NCBI RefSeq assembly: GCF_000092205.1
Contig: NC_014216.1
Span: 682,001-746,000 of the forward strand
DNA length: 64,000 nt
Reading direction: 5' to 3'
Source of the DNA: Desulfurivibrio alkaliphilus AHT 2
Lineage (GTDB): Bacteria > Desulfobacterota > Desulfobulbia > Desulfobulbales > Desulfurivibrionaceae
Shown here: in pieces, positions 25,100 to 33,601 of the stretch
Layout: every line of letters starts with the position of its first letter
Position numbering within the stretch: position 1 is the first letter of the stretch
The notes under the pieces: generated by a model
Seen by the model: only the letters and a program-made list of their open reading frames with translations
Database searches by the model: none
Told to the model about the DNA's origin: nothing
Position numbers and translations under genes: made by a program

Positions 25100-25570
25100 A
25101 TGGATTTTCTGGAAAAAAATACCCTGCCCAATGGCCTGCGCCTGACTTTCTACGACAAATCCCGTCGGCTGGCCGGTGACCGCTGGCTGGTGGAATTGCA
25201 ATGCGCCGCGGAATGCCCGCTAACGGCCGAGCTGGCGGCGCAATTTACCGAGCCCGATGATCGGCTGCGCGCAGAGATCATGAGCCGCCTGGGCGACAAG
25301 CTGGAGTTCAGCGTAAATCGTACCCGTCATTTCATTGATGAACAGGAAAAAGAGCAGGTGCTGGCCGAGCTGTTGGCCGGCATCCGGGAGCATGTGCTGA
25401 TCTATTTTGTCAAGCCTGATTTCCCGCGGCGGCTGCTGCTGGATACCTGTGCCAAACTGCGGGAAGATTGCCTGCTTGACCGGCATCGCGACCAAGAGCA
25501 GCAGCAGCAACCGGAGGATGATGGCCCGGCGGATTTTTCCGCCCTCTTTCGCGATCAGCCCGGCCGTTAA
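25100..25570 (+). CDS. Conserved hypothetical protein
   Basis: 156 residues from the ATG at 25100, which begins MDFLEKNTLPNGLRLTFYD and has GGGAG about 12 bases upstream. The protein is soluble, with no signal peptide or membrane segment, and is rich in charged helices. A middle stretch (FSVNRTRHFIDEQEKEQVLAEL) and a C-terminal low-complexity tail with a run of Gln and acidic residues are visible. I do not recognise the family. The frame is open for 75 codons further upstream, but that stretch looks non-coding. Confidence 0.65.
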   Translation: MDFLEKNTLPNGLRLTFYDKSRRLAGDRWLVELQCAAECPLTAELAAQFTEPDDRLRAEIMSRLGDKLEFSVNRTRHFIDEQEKEQVLAELLAGIREHVLIYFVKPDFPRRLLLDTCAKLREDCLLDRHRDQEQQQQPEDDGPADFSALFRDQPGR

Positions 25571-25610
25571 ACAGAAACCGGGGGCGGCCGGCGGTGGTTG
25601 CGTTTACCGC

Positions 25611-25639
25611 TTGACAAAACAGGGCGATGGCATCATAGT
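25611..25639 (+). promoter_or_regulatory. serA promoter
   Basis: TTGACA (25611-25616), a 17-base spacer and CATAGT (25634-25639). The predicted leader before serA is about 134 nt and contains two small inverted repeats. Confidence 0.55.
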
Positions 25640-25779
25640 CGATCTTTTTTTAATTTAACGGTACGCGCCTGTTTATATCCTGGGGCGTGGCGGGCATAAC
25701 AGTCTGCTCCTCAGCGGTGGCGACTGCCCGGTGAAGCCGGAATCGGCCGGCTAAACAGTCAACAACTGGAGTGAATTTG

Positions 25780-27366
25780 ATGAAGGTATTAATCAGTGAC
25801 AACCTCGCCTCGGTGGGCGAGACCATCCTGCGTGAGGCCGGGCTTGAAGTTGATGTACGCACCGGTCTGAGCCCCGAGGAACTGCGGGCCATTATTGCCG
25901 ATTACGACGGCCTGGTGATTCGCAGCGCCACCAAAGTCACCGCCGAGATCATCGAGGCGGCGGACAACCTCAAGGTGGTGGGGCGGGCCGGTATCGGGCT
26001 GGATAATGTCGATGTGGCCGCCGCCAGCCAGAAGGGTATCGTGGTGATGAACGCCCCGGACGGCAACGCCACCACCGCCGCCGAGCACGCCGTGGCCATG
26101 ATGATGGCCCTGACCCGCAATGTTCCCCAGGCCACCGCCTCGATGAAGGAAGGCAAGTGGGAGAAAAAGAAGTTCCAGGGTCGCGAGGTTACCGGCAAAA
26201 CCATGGGCGTGGTGGGTATCGGCCGGATCGGCCGGATCTTTGCCGAGCGGGCCATGGGGTTGCGGATGAAGGTCATTGCCTTTGACCCCCACATGCCCAA
26301 GGAGCAGGTGGAAAAGCTCGGCGCCGAACTGGTTTCCCTGGATGAACTCTGCCGCCGGGCCGACTACATTTCGGTGCATGTGCCGCTGACCCCCGAGACC
26401 AAGCATGTGCTGGGGGCCGAGCAGTTTGCCCTGATGAAGCCCGAAGCGATGCTGATCGACTGTGCCCGGGGCGGGGTGGTGGAAGAGAAAGCGCTTTACG
26501 AGGCCCTGAAGAACGGCACCATTCGCGGCGCGGCCCTGGATGTCTTCGAGGTGGAACCCACCACCAAGGAAAATTGCCCCCTGCTGGGGCTGGACAACTT
26601 CATCTGCACCCCCCATCTGGGTGCTTCCACCGCCGAGGCCCAGGAAAACGTGGCCGTGGCCATCGCCGAGCAGATGAGCAATTACCTGCTGCATGGCACG
26701 GTGGTCAATGCGGTTAACGTACCCTCGGTGAGCGCCGACGTAATGGCCAAGGTTGGCCCCTACGTGAAACTGGCGGAGATGATCGGTGCATTGCACATGC
26801 AGATTGCCAAGGGCGGAGTGGAAGAAGTGGTGGTGGAGTTCAGCGGTGATTTGGCCCAGCAGACCACCACCCCCATCACCGTGGCCCTGCTCAAGGGGCT
26901 CTTTACCCCCATCCTGCGGGAGGCGGTCAACTATGTCAACGCCCCCCTGATTGCCAAAGAGCGCGGCATCCGGGTGGTGGAATCCAAAACCGGGCAGTCC
27001 GACGATTTCCTCAACCTGATGAGTGTGCGGGTTAAGACCAGCGAGGGTGAGAACGTACTGGCCGGCACCGTGTTCGGCAAAAAAGAGCCCCGTCTGGTGC
27101 GCTTCAACACCTTCCGCCTGGAGGCCTTGCCCGAAGGTCCCATGCTGTTTGTGCACAACAACGACGTGCCCGGCGTGATCGGCAAACTGGCCAGCACCAT
27201 CGGTGATGCCGGGGTCAATATCGCCCGGATGACCGTGGGGCGGGAACAGGATTCGGGGCGCAACATCATTCTGCTGAACACCGATTCCCTGCTGGATCGT
27301 GAGTTGCTCAAAAAGGTCAAGGCCCTGGATAATATCCACGACGCCATGGTACTCGACCTGCCATAA
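25780..27366 (+). CDS. serA: D-3-phosphoglycerate dehydrogenase
   Basis: First step of serine synthesis: 3-phosphoglycerate to 3-phosphohydroxypyruvate with NAD. 528 residues, the long form with a catalytic/NAD domain (MGVVGIGRIGRIFAERA), an intervening domain and a C-terminal ACT domain (VHNNDVPGVIGKLASTIGDAGVNIA). Catalytic Arg, Glu and His lie in DCARGGVV, DVFEVEP and TPHLGAST. The ATG at 25780 has GGAG 8 bases upstream; the GTG three codons earlier overlaps that ribosome site. The ACT domain suggests serine feedback control. Confidence 0.97.
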   Translation: MKVLISDNLASVGETILREAGLEVDVRTGLSPEELRAIIADYDGLVIRSATKVTAEIIEAADNLKVVGRAGIGLDNVDVAAASQKGIVVMNAPDGNATTAAEHAVAMMMALTRNVPQATASMKEGKWEKKKFQGREVTGKTMGVVGIGRIGRIFAERAMGLRMKVIAFDPHMPKEQVEKLGAELVSLDELCRRADYISVHVPLTPETKHVLGAEQFALMKPEAMLIDCARGGVVEEKALYEALKNGTIRGAALDVFEVEPTTKENCPLLGLDNFICTPHLGASTAEAQENVAVAIAEQMSNYLLHGTVVNAVNVPSVSADVMAKVGPYVKLAEMIGALHMQIAKGGVEEVVVEFSGDLAQQTTTPITVALLKGLFTPILREAVNYVNAPLIAKERGIRVVESKTGQSDDFLNLMSVRVKTSEGENVLAGTVFGKKEPRLVRFNTFRLEALPEGPMLFVHNNDVPGVIGKLASTIGDAGVNIARMTVGREQDSGRNIILLNTDSLLDRELLKKVKALDNIHDAMVLDLP

Positions 27367-27400
27367 ACGACGACTTTTGCGGCCGGGAGAGGAGGTTGGC

Positions 27401-27712
27401 ATGGATAATGGTAAGCGGGAAAAGTGCTGCCCTCCGGGGCAGGTGTTGAAGGACGGCAAGTGTGTGCTGCCCGAGGTTACCTTTACCACCCTGGTGCTCT
27501 CTTTAAACACCTCCGCCTTGCTGCACCTGGGGGAGTTGGAAGATCCTGAGACCGGGGCCAAGCAGCGGGACCTGGCCCTGGCCAAACACACCATCGATAC
27601 CCTGCGCCTGCTGGAAGAAAAGACCGCCGGCAATCTTACCGACCAGGAAAAGGAGTTGCTGGGCAACATGCTGTACGACCTGCGGATGCGCTATGTCCAG
27701 CTCACCCGCTGA
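27401..27712 (+). CDS. DUF1844 domain protein
   Basis: 103 residues from the ATG at 27401 behind a strong GGAGG. A short Cys-containing N-terminal segment (CCPPGQVLKDGKC) is followed by the DUF1844 core (TFTTLVLSLNTSALLHLGE, then LLEEKTAGNLTDQEKELL). Such proteins are common in Desulfobacterota and some other phyla near housekeeping genes; no biochemical role is known to me. It overlaps ispE by 20 bases, so translational coupling is likely. Confidence 0.87.
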   Translation: MDNGKREKCCPPGQVLKDGKCVLPEVTFTTLVLSLNTSALLHLGELEDPETGAKQRDLALAKHTIDTLRLLEEKTAGNLTDQEKELLGNMLYDLRMRYVQLTR

Positions 27713-28565
27713 GCGTAAACTGGCAATCCAGGCGCCGGCCAAGATCAACTACTATCTGCGTATTCTGGGCAAACGGCCCGATGGGTACCACGAGCTTGAT
27801 TCCCTGATGATCAAGCTGGAACTGGCCGATGATCTGGTATTGCGGCGCCGGTCGACCGCCGGGATTGAAGTGCGCTGCCCGGGCAAAGAAGTGCCGACCG
27901 GGCCGGCTAACCTGGTGTATCAGGCGGCGGCGGCCTTTTTTGCCCATTGCCGTCTTGACCCGGCCCTTGAAATCACTTTAACCAAGCGAATCCCGGTGGC
28001 CGCCGGTCTGGGCGGGGGCAGCAGTGATGCCGCCGCCGTGCTGCGGGGGCTGGACCAGCTTTATGGCACCGGTTTGGGGCTGGAGCAGTTGCAGGCCCTG
28101 GCCCGGCCGCTGGGGGCCGATGTGCCTTTCTTTGTTCAGCCGGAACCGGCGGCCCGGGCCCGGGGCATCGGTGAGCAGTTGACGCCGGTGCCGGTGCCGG
28201 CCGGGGTCAACTGGATCGTGCTGGTCAATCCCGGCTTCGGGGTCTCCACCAAGTGGGTTTATGACAACTTTCCATTGACAAAACAGAGCGATCCCGCTAA
28301 CTTTACCGGCTCTTCAGCGGCGGAGGCTTTGCCCCCCCATAACGACCTGGAGGCCGTGACCCTGGCCGGTTATCCCGAGTTGGCGACCATTCGTCGGCAA
28401 CTGTTGGCGGCGGGGGCTTCAGCGGCCCTGATGTCCGGCAGCGGCCCCACCATGTTCGCCGTTTTTGCTGAAGAGCCGGCGGCCCGGGCCTGCGCTGCCG
28501 GCATGGCTCGGCAATACCGAAAAGTTTATGTAACCAGACCCTGCTGGGGCGTCGTCAAGCGGTAA
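27693..28565 (+). CDS. ispE: 4-diphosphocytidyl-2-C-methyl-D-erythritol kinase
   Basis: GHMP kinase of the MEP isoprenoid pathway. 290 residues with the N-terminal [24 protein letters not shown] block, the ATP-binding [20 protein letters not shown] motif and the C-terminal [12 protein letters not shown] motif. The start overlaps the DUF1844 gene by 20 bases. The last seven codons and stop lie inside tRNA-Gln (28545-28565), so the C-terminal CWGVVKR is encoded by the 5' acceptor and D-arm region of the tRNA. Confidence 0.95.
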   Translation: MSSSPAERKLAIQAPAKINYYLRILGKRPDGYHELDSLMIKLELADDLVLRRRSTAGIEVRCPGKEVPTGPANLVYQAAAAFFAHCRLDPALEITLTKRIPVAAGLGGGSSDAAAVLRGLDQLYGTGLGLEQLQALARPLGADVPFFVQPEPAARARGIGEQLTPVPVPAGVNWIVLVNPGFGVSTKWVYDNFPLTKQSDPANFTGSSAAEALPPHNDLEAVTLAGYPELATIRRQLLAAGASAALMSGSGPTMFAVFAEEPAARACAAGMARQYRKVYVTRPCWGVVKR

Positions 28566-28619
28566 GACACAAGACTTTGACTCTTGCATTCGCAGGTTCG
28601 AATCCTGCCGCCCCAGCCA
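28545..28619 (+). tRNA. tRNA-Gln (anticodon TTG)
   Basis: Acceptor arms TGGGGCG and CGCCCCA pair fully, with discriminator G and an encoded CCA (28617-28619). The D arm is GTC...GAC, the anticodon loop is CTTTGAC with anticodon TTG, and the T arm is GCAGG-TTCGAAT-CCTGC. The 5' part overlaps the last 21 bases of ispE. Confidence 0.95.
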
Positions 28620-28647
28620 TTTCAGCAATTTTAAGGAGCCCTGTCCC

Positions 28648-29595
28648 TTGCCTGTCAACGAGATGAAAATCCTTGCCGGTAATGCCAACCCGGCTCTGGC
28701 GGAAAGTATTTGCAACCAGTTGCAGACTCCACTTACCAAAGCCGAGGTGCGGCGCTTCAGCGACGGCGAGATTTTCGTCGAAATCGGAGAAAATGTCCGG
28801 GGGCGGGATGTCTTCATTATCCAGTCCACCTGCCCTCCGGTTAACGATAACCTGATGGAACTGATGATCATCACCGACGCCCTGCGCCGGGCCTCGGCCA
28901 GGCGGATTACCGCGGTGATGCCCTACTACGGCTATGCCCGACAGGATCGCAAGGTGGCGCCGCGGGTGCCCATCACCGCCAAGGTGGTGGCCGAGATGCT
29001 GATGGTGGTGGGGGTGCGCCGGGTGCTGACCATGGACCTCCACGCCGGTCAAATTCAGGGTTTTTTCAATATCCCGGTGGACAACCTCTTTGCCGCCCCG
29101 GTTCTGCTTGATTACCTGAAGGGGCAGGTTGACCCGTCGCGGGTGGTGATGGTCTCCCCCGATGCCGGCGGGGTGGAGCGAACCCGGGCCTTTGCCAAGC
29201 GGCTCAACACCACCCTGGCCATTGTCGACAAGCGCCGGGAACGGGCCAATGAGTGCGAAGCGATGAACGTGATCGGCGATGTCAAAGGCAAGATCGCCGT
29301 GCTCCTCGATGACATGGTGGACACCGCCGGCACTCTATGTTCGGCGGCCAATGTGCTGATGGAGGCCGGGGCCACCGAGGTGATCGCCTGTTGTTCGCAC
29401 GGGGTGCTCTCCGGCCCGGCCATCGACCGGTTGGAGCAGTCCAGGCTCAGCCGGCTGGTCATTACCGACAGTGTGCCCCTGCGTGGCGCCGCCAAGGATT
29501 GCGCCAAGATCAAAGTGTTATCGGTTAACAAGTTGCTGGCCCAGGCGATTCACCGGATTCACGCCGATGACTCGGTAAGCTCGCTTTTTGTTTAA
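28648..29595 (+). CDS. prs: Ribose-phosphate pyrophosphokinase
   Basis: Makes PRPP from ribose 5-phosphate and ATP. 315 residues with the flexible loop [11 protein letters not shown], the PRPP loop [10 protein letters not shown] and the ATP-site [10 protein letters not shown] motif. Start: TTG at 28648 lies 9 bases after AAGGAG, while the ATG at 28663 is 24 bases away, so the TTG is favoured. It follows tRNA-Gln by 28 bp with no terminator in between and is likely cotranscribed. Confidence 0.96.
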   Translation: MPVNEMKILAGNANPALAESICNQLQTPLTKAEVRRFSDGEIFVEIGENVRGRDVFIIQSTCPPVNDNLMELMIITDALRRASARRITAVMPYYGYARQDRKVAPRVPITAKVVAEMLMVVGVRRVLTMDLHAGQIQGFFNIPVDNLFAAPVLLDYLKGQVDPSRVVMVSPDAGGVERTRAFAKRLNTTLAIVDKRRERANECEAMNVIGDVKGKIAVLLDDMVDTAGTLCSAANVLMEAGATEVIACCSHGVLSGPAIDRLEQSRLSRLVITDSVPLRGAAKDCAKIKVLSVNKLLAQAIHRIHADDSVSSLFV

Positions 29596-29668
29596 TATTT
29601 TTTTGCCGTCAATCCGGGAAGTCGGGGCGGCCTTGAGTCAGTTGTTTTAATTCAGGAGGAAGAAGATC

Positions 29669-30238
29669 ATGTTGCAAGTAGACGTTAAAGCCGCCAAACG
29701 CGATCAGCGTGGCAAAGGTGCGGCCCGCAGCCTGCGTCGTGCCGGCCGGACCCCGGCGGTGTTGTACGGCCCGCAAATGGAGCCCCAGGCCCTGAGCCTG
29801 GATACCCACACCTTTACCAAGGCCCTTTTTTCGGTACATCGCCGTAATTCGGTGATCAACCTGGAGGTGTCCGACGACGGCGGGGAGAAGATTCATCACG
29901 TGGTGACCCGCGAGATCCAGACCGATCCCATCCTGGACCAGGTGCTCCATGCCGATTTTTACGTGATCTCCCTGGATGAACCGCTGGTTTTTCAGGTGCC
30001 TCTCCGCTATCGCGGCAAGGCCAAAGGGGTGGACATGGGCGGTGACCTGGTCACCTCGCTGCACAAGGTGAGCCTCAAGGGCAAGGCCCTGGATATTCCC
30101 GATGATATCGAGGTCGATGTCTCCGGCCTTGGTCCCAACAGCGAGCTGACTTGCGGCGAGCTGTCCCTGCCCGCAGGTGTTGAGCTGGTGCAGGGCAAAG
30201 ACGAGGTCTGTGTGGCGGTTGCCGGCGGCACCGAGTAA
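29669..30238 (+). CDS. rplY: 50S ribosomal protein L25, long (CTC) form
   Basis: Binds 5S rRNA in the large subunit. 189 residues: the N-terminal L25 domain (about 1-92, beginning with the KGAARSLRRAGRTPAVLYG block) plus the C-terminal beta domain of the general-stress CTC form. The ribosome site AGGAGGA lies just upstream. It precedes pth, as in many bacteria. Confidence 0.95.
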   Translation: MLQVDVKAAKRDQRGKGAARSLRRAGRTPAVLYGPQMEPQALSLDTHTFTKALFSVHRRNSVINLEVSDDGGEKIHHVVTREIQTDPILDQVLHADFYVISLDEPLVFQVPLRYRGKAKGVDMGGDLVTSLHKVSLKGKALDIPDDIEVDVSGLGPNSELTCGELSLPAGVELVQGKDEVCVAVAGGTE

Positions 30239-30243
30239 AGCCC

Positions 30244-30837
30244 ATGCGTCTTTTGGTTGGGCTGGGTAACCCGGGTGGCGAGTATGAACTTACTCGCCAC
30301 AACGTCGGTTTTATTTTCACGGACTACCTGGCCGACCGGCACGGCATCAGTCTTAAAAACGAAAAAAAGTGGGACGCCGAGGTCGGGCGCGGAACGCTCT
30401 GGGGGCAACCGGTAATGCTGGTAAAGCCCCTTACCTATATGAACCGCAGCGGTCTGGCGGTGGGGAAAATCGCCCGTTTTTTCCAGCTTGAGCCAACCTC
30501 GGTGGTGGTGTTCCAGGATGAACTGGACCTTCCTCTGGGCGCCTGTCGCCTGGTGCAGGGGCGGGGGGCCGGCGGCCATAACGGAATCAAGTCGCTGATG
30601 GATCACTTGGCCAGCCGCGATTTTGTGCGCTTTCGCATCGGGGTCGGGCGGCCGCCGGCGGCCAGAGCGGCCGCCGGTTTTGTGCTGGCTCGCTTTTCCC
30701 CGGCCGAACTGCAAGTGGTGGACAAGTTGCTGCCCTTTCTCGAAGAAGGGGTGGAAATGTTGCTCAAACGCGACCTCCAGGCGGCCATGAACCTGGTCAA
30801 TGCCTCTACTGGCGCGGATTTGCAAGAGAGTGTTTGA
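30244..30837 (+). CDS. pth: Peptidyl-tRNA hydrolase
   Basis: Rescues tRNAs from dropped-off peptidyl-tRNA. 197 residues with LLVGLGNPGGEYELTRHNVGF (catalytic His in TRHN), PLTYMNRSG, and the QDELDLPLG and GAGGHNGIKS motifs. Five bases separate it from rplY. The stop codon overlaps the predicted -35 box of carD. Confidence 0.96.
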   Translation: MRLLVGLGNPGGEYELTRHNVGFIFTDYLADRHGISLKNEKKWDAEVGRGTLWGQPVMLVKPLTYMNRSGLAVGKIARFFQLEPTSVVVFQDELDLPLGACRLVQGRGAGGHNGIKSLMDHLASRDFVRFRIGVGRPPAARAAAGFVLARFSPAELQVVDKLLPFLEEGVEMLLKRDLQAAMNLVNASTGADLQESV

Positions 30838-30862
30838 TAATTGCCGGTGGGCATGGTATAGT
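30834..30862 (+). promoter_or_regulatory. carD promoter
   Basis: TTGATA, a 17-base spacer and TATAGT, about 38 bp before the carD start codon. The -35 overlaps the end of pth. Confidence 0.65.
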
Positions 30863-30900
30863 TAAGCTTCGTTAATTCCTTGGTAGTGGGGGAGAAGCTT

Positions 30901-31398
30901 ATGAGTGCAACACTGGAAATGTTTCGCGTTGGTGATATGGCCGTGTATCCGGCTCATGGCGTGGGTAAGATAGAGTCCATCGAGTCACGCAAAGTTGGCG
31001 AGCTAGAACAGTCATTCTATGTGATGCGGTTCATCGAGTCCAACATGACCGTGATGATCCCCACCACCACCTGCGATACGGTGGGTCTGCGCAACATCAT
31101 CTCCGCCGACGATGTGCAGCAGGTTTTTGCCATTCTCAACCAGCGGGATGTGGAAACCGAATCCCAGCCCTGGAATCAGCGCTACCGCGAATACACCAAC
31201 AAGATCAAAACCGGCTCCATCTTCGAAATCGCCGCAGTACTGCGCGATTTGCTGCTGCTGCGGGGAGACAAGGATCTCTCGTTTGGCGAGCGCAAGATGG
31301 TGGATACCGCCAAAACCCTGCTGGTCAAGGAAATTGCCCTGGCCAAGCAAATCCAGGAAGAGCAGGTGGCGGAACACATCGACCGGATCTTTTCCTGA
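30901..31398 (+). CDS. carD: CarD/CdnL family transcription regulator
   Basis: 165 residues. The N-terminal RNA polymerase-interacting domain (FRVGDMAVYPAHGVGKIESIESR) and the helical C-terminal domain (GERKMVDTAKTLLVKEIALAKQI) match CarD/CdnL, which stabilises open complexes at many promoters. The ATG at 30901 has GGGGGAGA 6 bases upstream; an in-frame GTG at 30880 is less likely. Confidence 0.93.
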   Translation: MSATLEMFRVGDMAVYPAHGVGKIESIESRKVGELEQSFYVMRFIESNMTVMIPTTTCDTVGLRNIISADDVQQVFAILNQRDVETESQPWNQRYREYTNKIKTGSIFEIAAVLRDLLLLRGDKDLSFGERKMVDTAKTLLVKEIALAKQIQEEQVAEHIDRIFS

Positions 31399-31431
31399 TT
31401 TTTCCCACCGACTGCCCTGCCCCCATTTTAA

Positions 31432-32406
31432 GTGACCTTGGCTGAAACTTCATCCTTTGCCTTCGTTGTCGCCCCCCACGAGGCGGGCCGGCGCCTGGAC
31501 TTGGTGCTGGCTACACGAGCGGCAGGGTCTGCTGAGCTGACCCGTTCCCGGCTGCAGTCCCTGATCCGTCAAGGCCGGGTGAGGGTGGAATCGGCCGGTG
31601 TCGAAGCCGGTCCGTTGAAACCCGGGATGCTGCTTAAGGCTGGTGACCGGGTTGATCTGCAGGTGCCGCCACCCGAAGCCACCGAGCTGGTGGCCGAAGA
31701 AGTCGAATTTACCCCGCTCTATGAAGATGAAGATATTCTGGTGTTGGTCAAGCCGCCGGGGCTGGTGGTGCATCCTGCCGACGGGCATCGGCAGGGAACA
31801 CTGGTGCATGGGTTGCTCCACCACTGCCGGAACCTGTCCGGAATCAGCGGCCAGTTGCGACCGGGGATAGTACACCGGCTGGACAAAGATACCTCCGGCT
31901 GCCTGGTGGTGGCTAAAAATGACCTGGCCCACCACAATCTGGTGCAGCAATTCAAGGGGCGGGAAGTGGAGAAAACTTATCAGGCCCTGCTGCGCGGCAT
32001 TCTGGCCGAAGATACCGGCCAGGTCGTGCTGCCCATCGGCCGCCATCCCGTGCACCGGAAAAAGATGGCGGTGCGGCGGGAAGGGGGGCGGGAGGCGGTG
32101 ACCCACTGGCGGGTGCGGCAGCGTTTCAGCGCCGGTTACACCCTGGTGGAACTGCTCCTGGAAACCGGCCGCACCCATCAAATCAGGGTTCACATGGCCG
32201 CTTTGGGGCATCCTCTGGCCGGCGATCGGCTTTATGGTCGCAACCCTGAAAAAGATATGCCGTACGGCATTGACAGGCAGTGGCTTCATGCCTGGCGGCT
32301 GGCCTTCAACCATCCCCGCAGTGGCCGCCGGTTAACCTTTACTGCCCCGCTGTGGGTCGACCTGCAGGCCAGTCTGGACAGGCTGCGGGAAATTGAAGCT
32401 GTTTAA
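31432..32406 (+). CDS. rluD: 23S rRNA pseudouridine synthase, RluD family
   Basis: 324 residues: an N-terminal S4 RNA-binding domain (about 15-80) and the RluA/RluD catalytic domain with the signature GIVHRLDKDTSG holding the catalytic Asp. The GTG start (31432) has no strong ribosome site, so the exact start is uncertain by a few codons. RluD modifies helix 69 of 23S rRNA; I favour RluD over RluC from the LETGRTHQIRVH and TFTAPLW stretches, with moderate certainty. Confidence 0.9.
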   Translation: MTLAETSSFAFVVAPHEAGRRLDLVLATRAAGSAELTRSRLQSLIRQGRVRVESAGVEAGPLKPGMLLKAGDRVDLQVPPPEATELVAEEVEFTPLYEDEDILVLVKPPGLVVHPADGHRQGTLVHGLLHHCRNLSGISGQLRPGIVHRLDKDTSGCLVVAKNDLAHHNLVQQFKGREVEKTYQALLRGILAEDTGQVVLPIGRHPVHRKKMAVRREGGREAVTHWRVRQRFSAGYTLVELLLETGRTHQIRVHMAALGHPLAGDRLYGRNPEKDMPYGIDRQWLHAWRLAFNHPRSGRRLTFTAPLWVDLQASLDRLREIEAV

Positions 32407-32421
32407 AGATGGGGGCTGGAG

Positions 32422-33120
32422 ATGGCCGCTGAAGATCGCGCTGGCTCTTTGAGGCCCGTAAAGCCATTAGAGCAGCGGGGAGCCGCTGTGCTGGTCGGTA
32501 TTACCGGCGGGATTGCCGCCGGCAAGAGCCGGGTGGCGGCATACCTGGCTAAACAGGGGGGCTTTCCCCGCCTTGATGTCGACGACTTGGCCCGCGAGCT
32601 TATGGCCCAGGGGAAGGAAGGCTGGCAGGCCCTGCGACGCCATTACGGTGAGCGCTTTTTGAAGCCCGACGGCGAGCTTGATCGTCCCGGCCTGCGGCGG
32701 GCAATCTTCGCCGATCCCGCCTTGCGGACGGAGGTTGATCGCCTGCTGCACCCGCTGATCCGCCGGGCCATGCAGAGCCGTGCCGCCCAACTGTCGGCGG
32801 CCGGTAGCGGGCCGATCATGGTGGAGGTGCCTTTGCTTTACGAAGCGGGCTGGCAGGATGATTTTGCCCTGGTGCTGGTGGTGCAGGCGCCGGCTGATGA
32901 GTGCCGGCGGCGCTTGCAGGCCAGAGACAGGGTCGGCCGCGATGAGGCCCTGGCGGCCCTGGCGGCACAACTGCCGCCGGAAGAGAAGGCCCGCCGGGCC
33001 GATCTGCTGATCAGCAATGCCGGCGACTGGGAACAGACCCGGCGCCGGCTCGACGATTTGCTGCCGCGCCTGCAACGGTTGCGCCCCTCCAGGCCTTGCC
33101 TGGCCGGCAAAAAAAGTTGA
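32422..33120 (+). CDS. coaE: Dephospho-CoA kinase
   Basis: Final step of coenzyme A synthesis. 232 residues with the P-loop GGIAAGKS preceded by a short non-conserved N-terminal extension of about 25 residues, the DVDDLARELM segment and the LLYEAGW lid region. An alternative start at the Val or Leu nearer the P-loop cannot be excluded. It follows rluD by 15 bp. Confidence 0.93.
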   Translation: MAAEDRAGSLRPVKPLEQRGAAVLVGITGGIAAGKSRVAAYLAKQGGFPRLDVDDLARELMAQGKEGWQALRRHYGERFLKPDGELDRPGLRRAIFADPALRTEVDRLLHPLIRRAMQSRAAQLSAAGSGPIMVEVPLLYEAGWQDDFALVLVVQAPADECRRRLQARDRVGRDEALAALAAQLPPEEKARRADLLISNAGDWEQTRRRLDDLLPRLQRLRPSRPCLAGKKS

Positions 33121-33601
33121 AAAAGGATTAAAAACGAAGAAAAAATGAGGAAAAGCCTTGACAGTGTGATGCCAAGTCAATACTATCCTCGAAATTCCGC
33201 TGGCCAGTGGAATTTATTCCCATCATTCCCTCGGGCAAAGATGACAATCATTTTATAAGTTGAAGCGTATTTAAAGTATATGAAGGAAGCAGGGGAAACC
33301 CCCGGCGATCGTGCTCGTTTTTCCTTTCCTGATTTACACCTTTGTTTTCATGCGGATAATTCTGCCCTTCTGATCTCTGGATTACTTTGTTTCGTGACAA
33401 CGTCCGCTCTGCGCTGCTGACCCTCGTGCGGTGTTGCCGGCAATTTATTCCGAGGGTGCGCTTTTGATTTAAACTGCCAGGCCAAAACTGAAAAATATAA
33501 ATAATTCTGTTGGGTTTGCCGGTCATTTCCTGCCGTTCTGCGCCGGTGCGGGAACTCCGGTAAGTCCTGTCGTTATCATGCAGCAAGGAGAGTATACATT
33601 C
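33121..33601 (+). other. Long rho leader region
   Basis: 481 bp without a gene. It contains the promoter at 33158-33186 and a predicted untranslated leader of about 410 nt. A C/T-rich, G-poor tract (about 33311-33430) resembles a Rho utilisation site, and CCCTCG/CGAGGG (about 33420-33457) can pair. Confidence 0.55.
33158..33186 (+). promoter_or_regulatory. rho promoter
   Basis: TTGACA (33158-33163), a 17-base spacer and TACTAT (33181-33186). The distance to the rho start codon is 415 bp. Confidence 0.65.

Noticed and set aside
25640-25779. Riboswitch in the serA leader
   Set aside because: Two small hairpins are present, but no known riboswitch core could be matched by eye.
25789-27669. 626-codon frame antisense to serA
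   Set aside because: Shadow of serA with typical His/Gly-rich composition; no start signal or domain.
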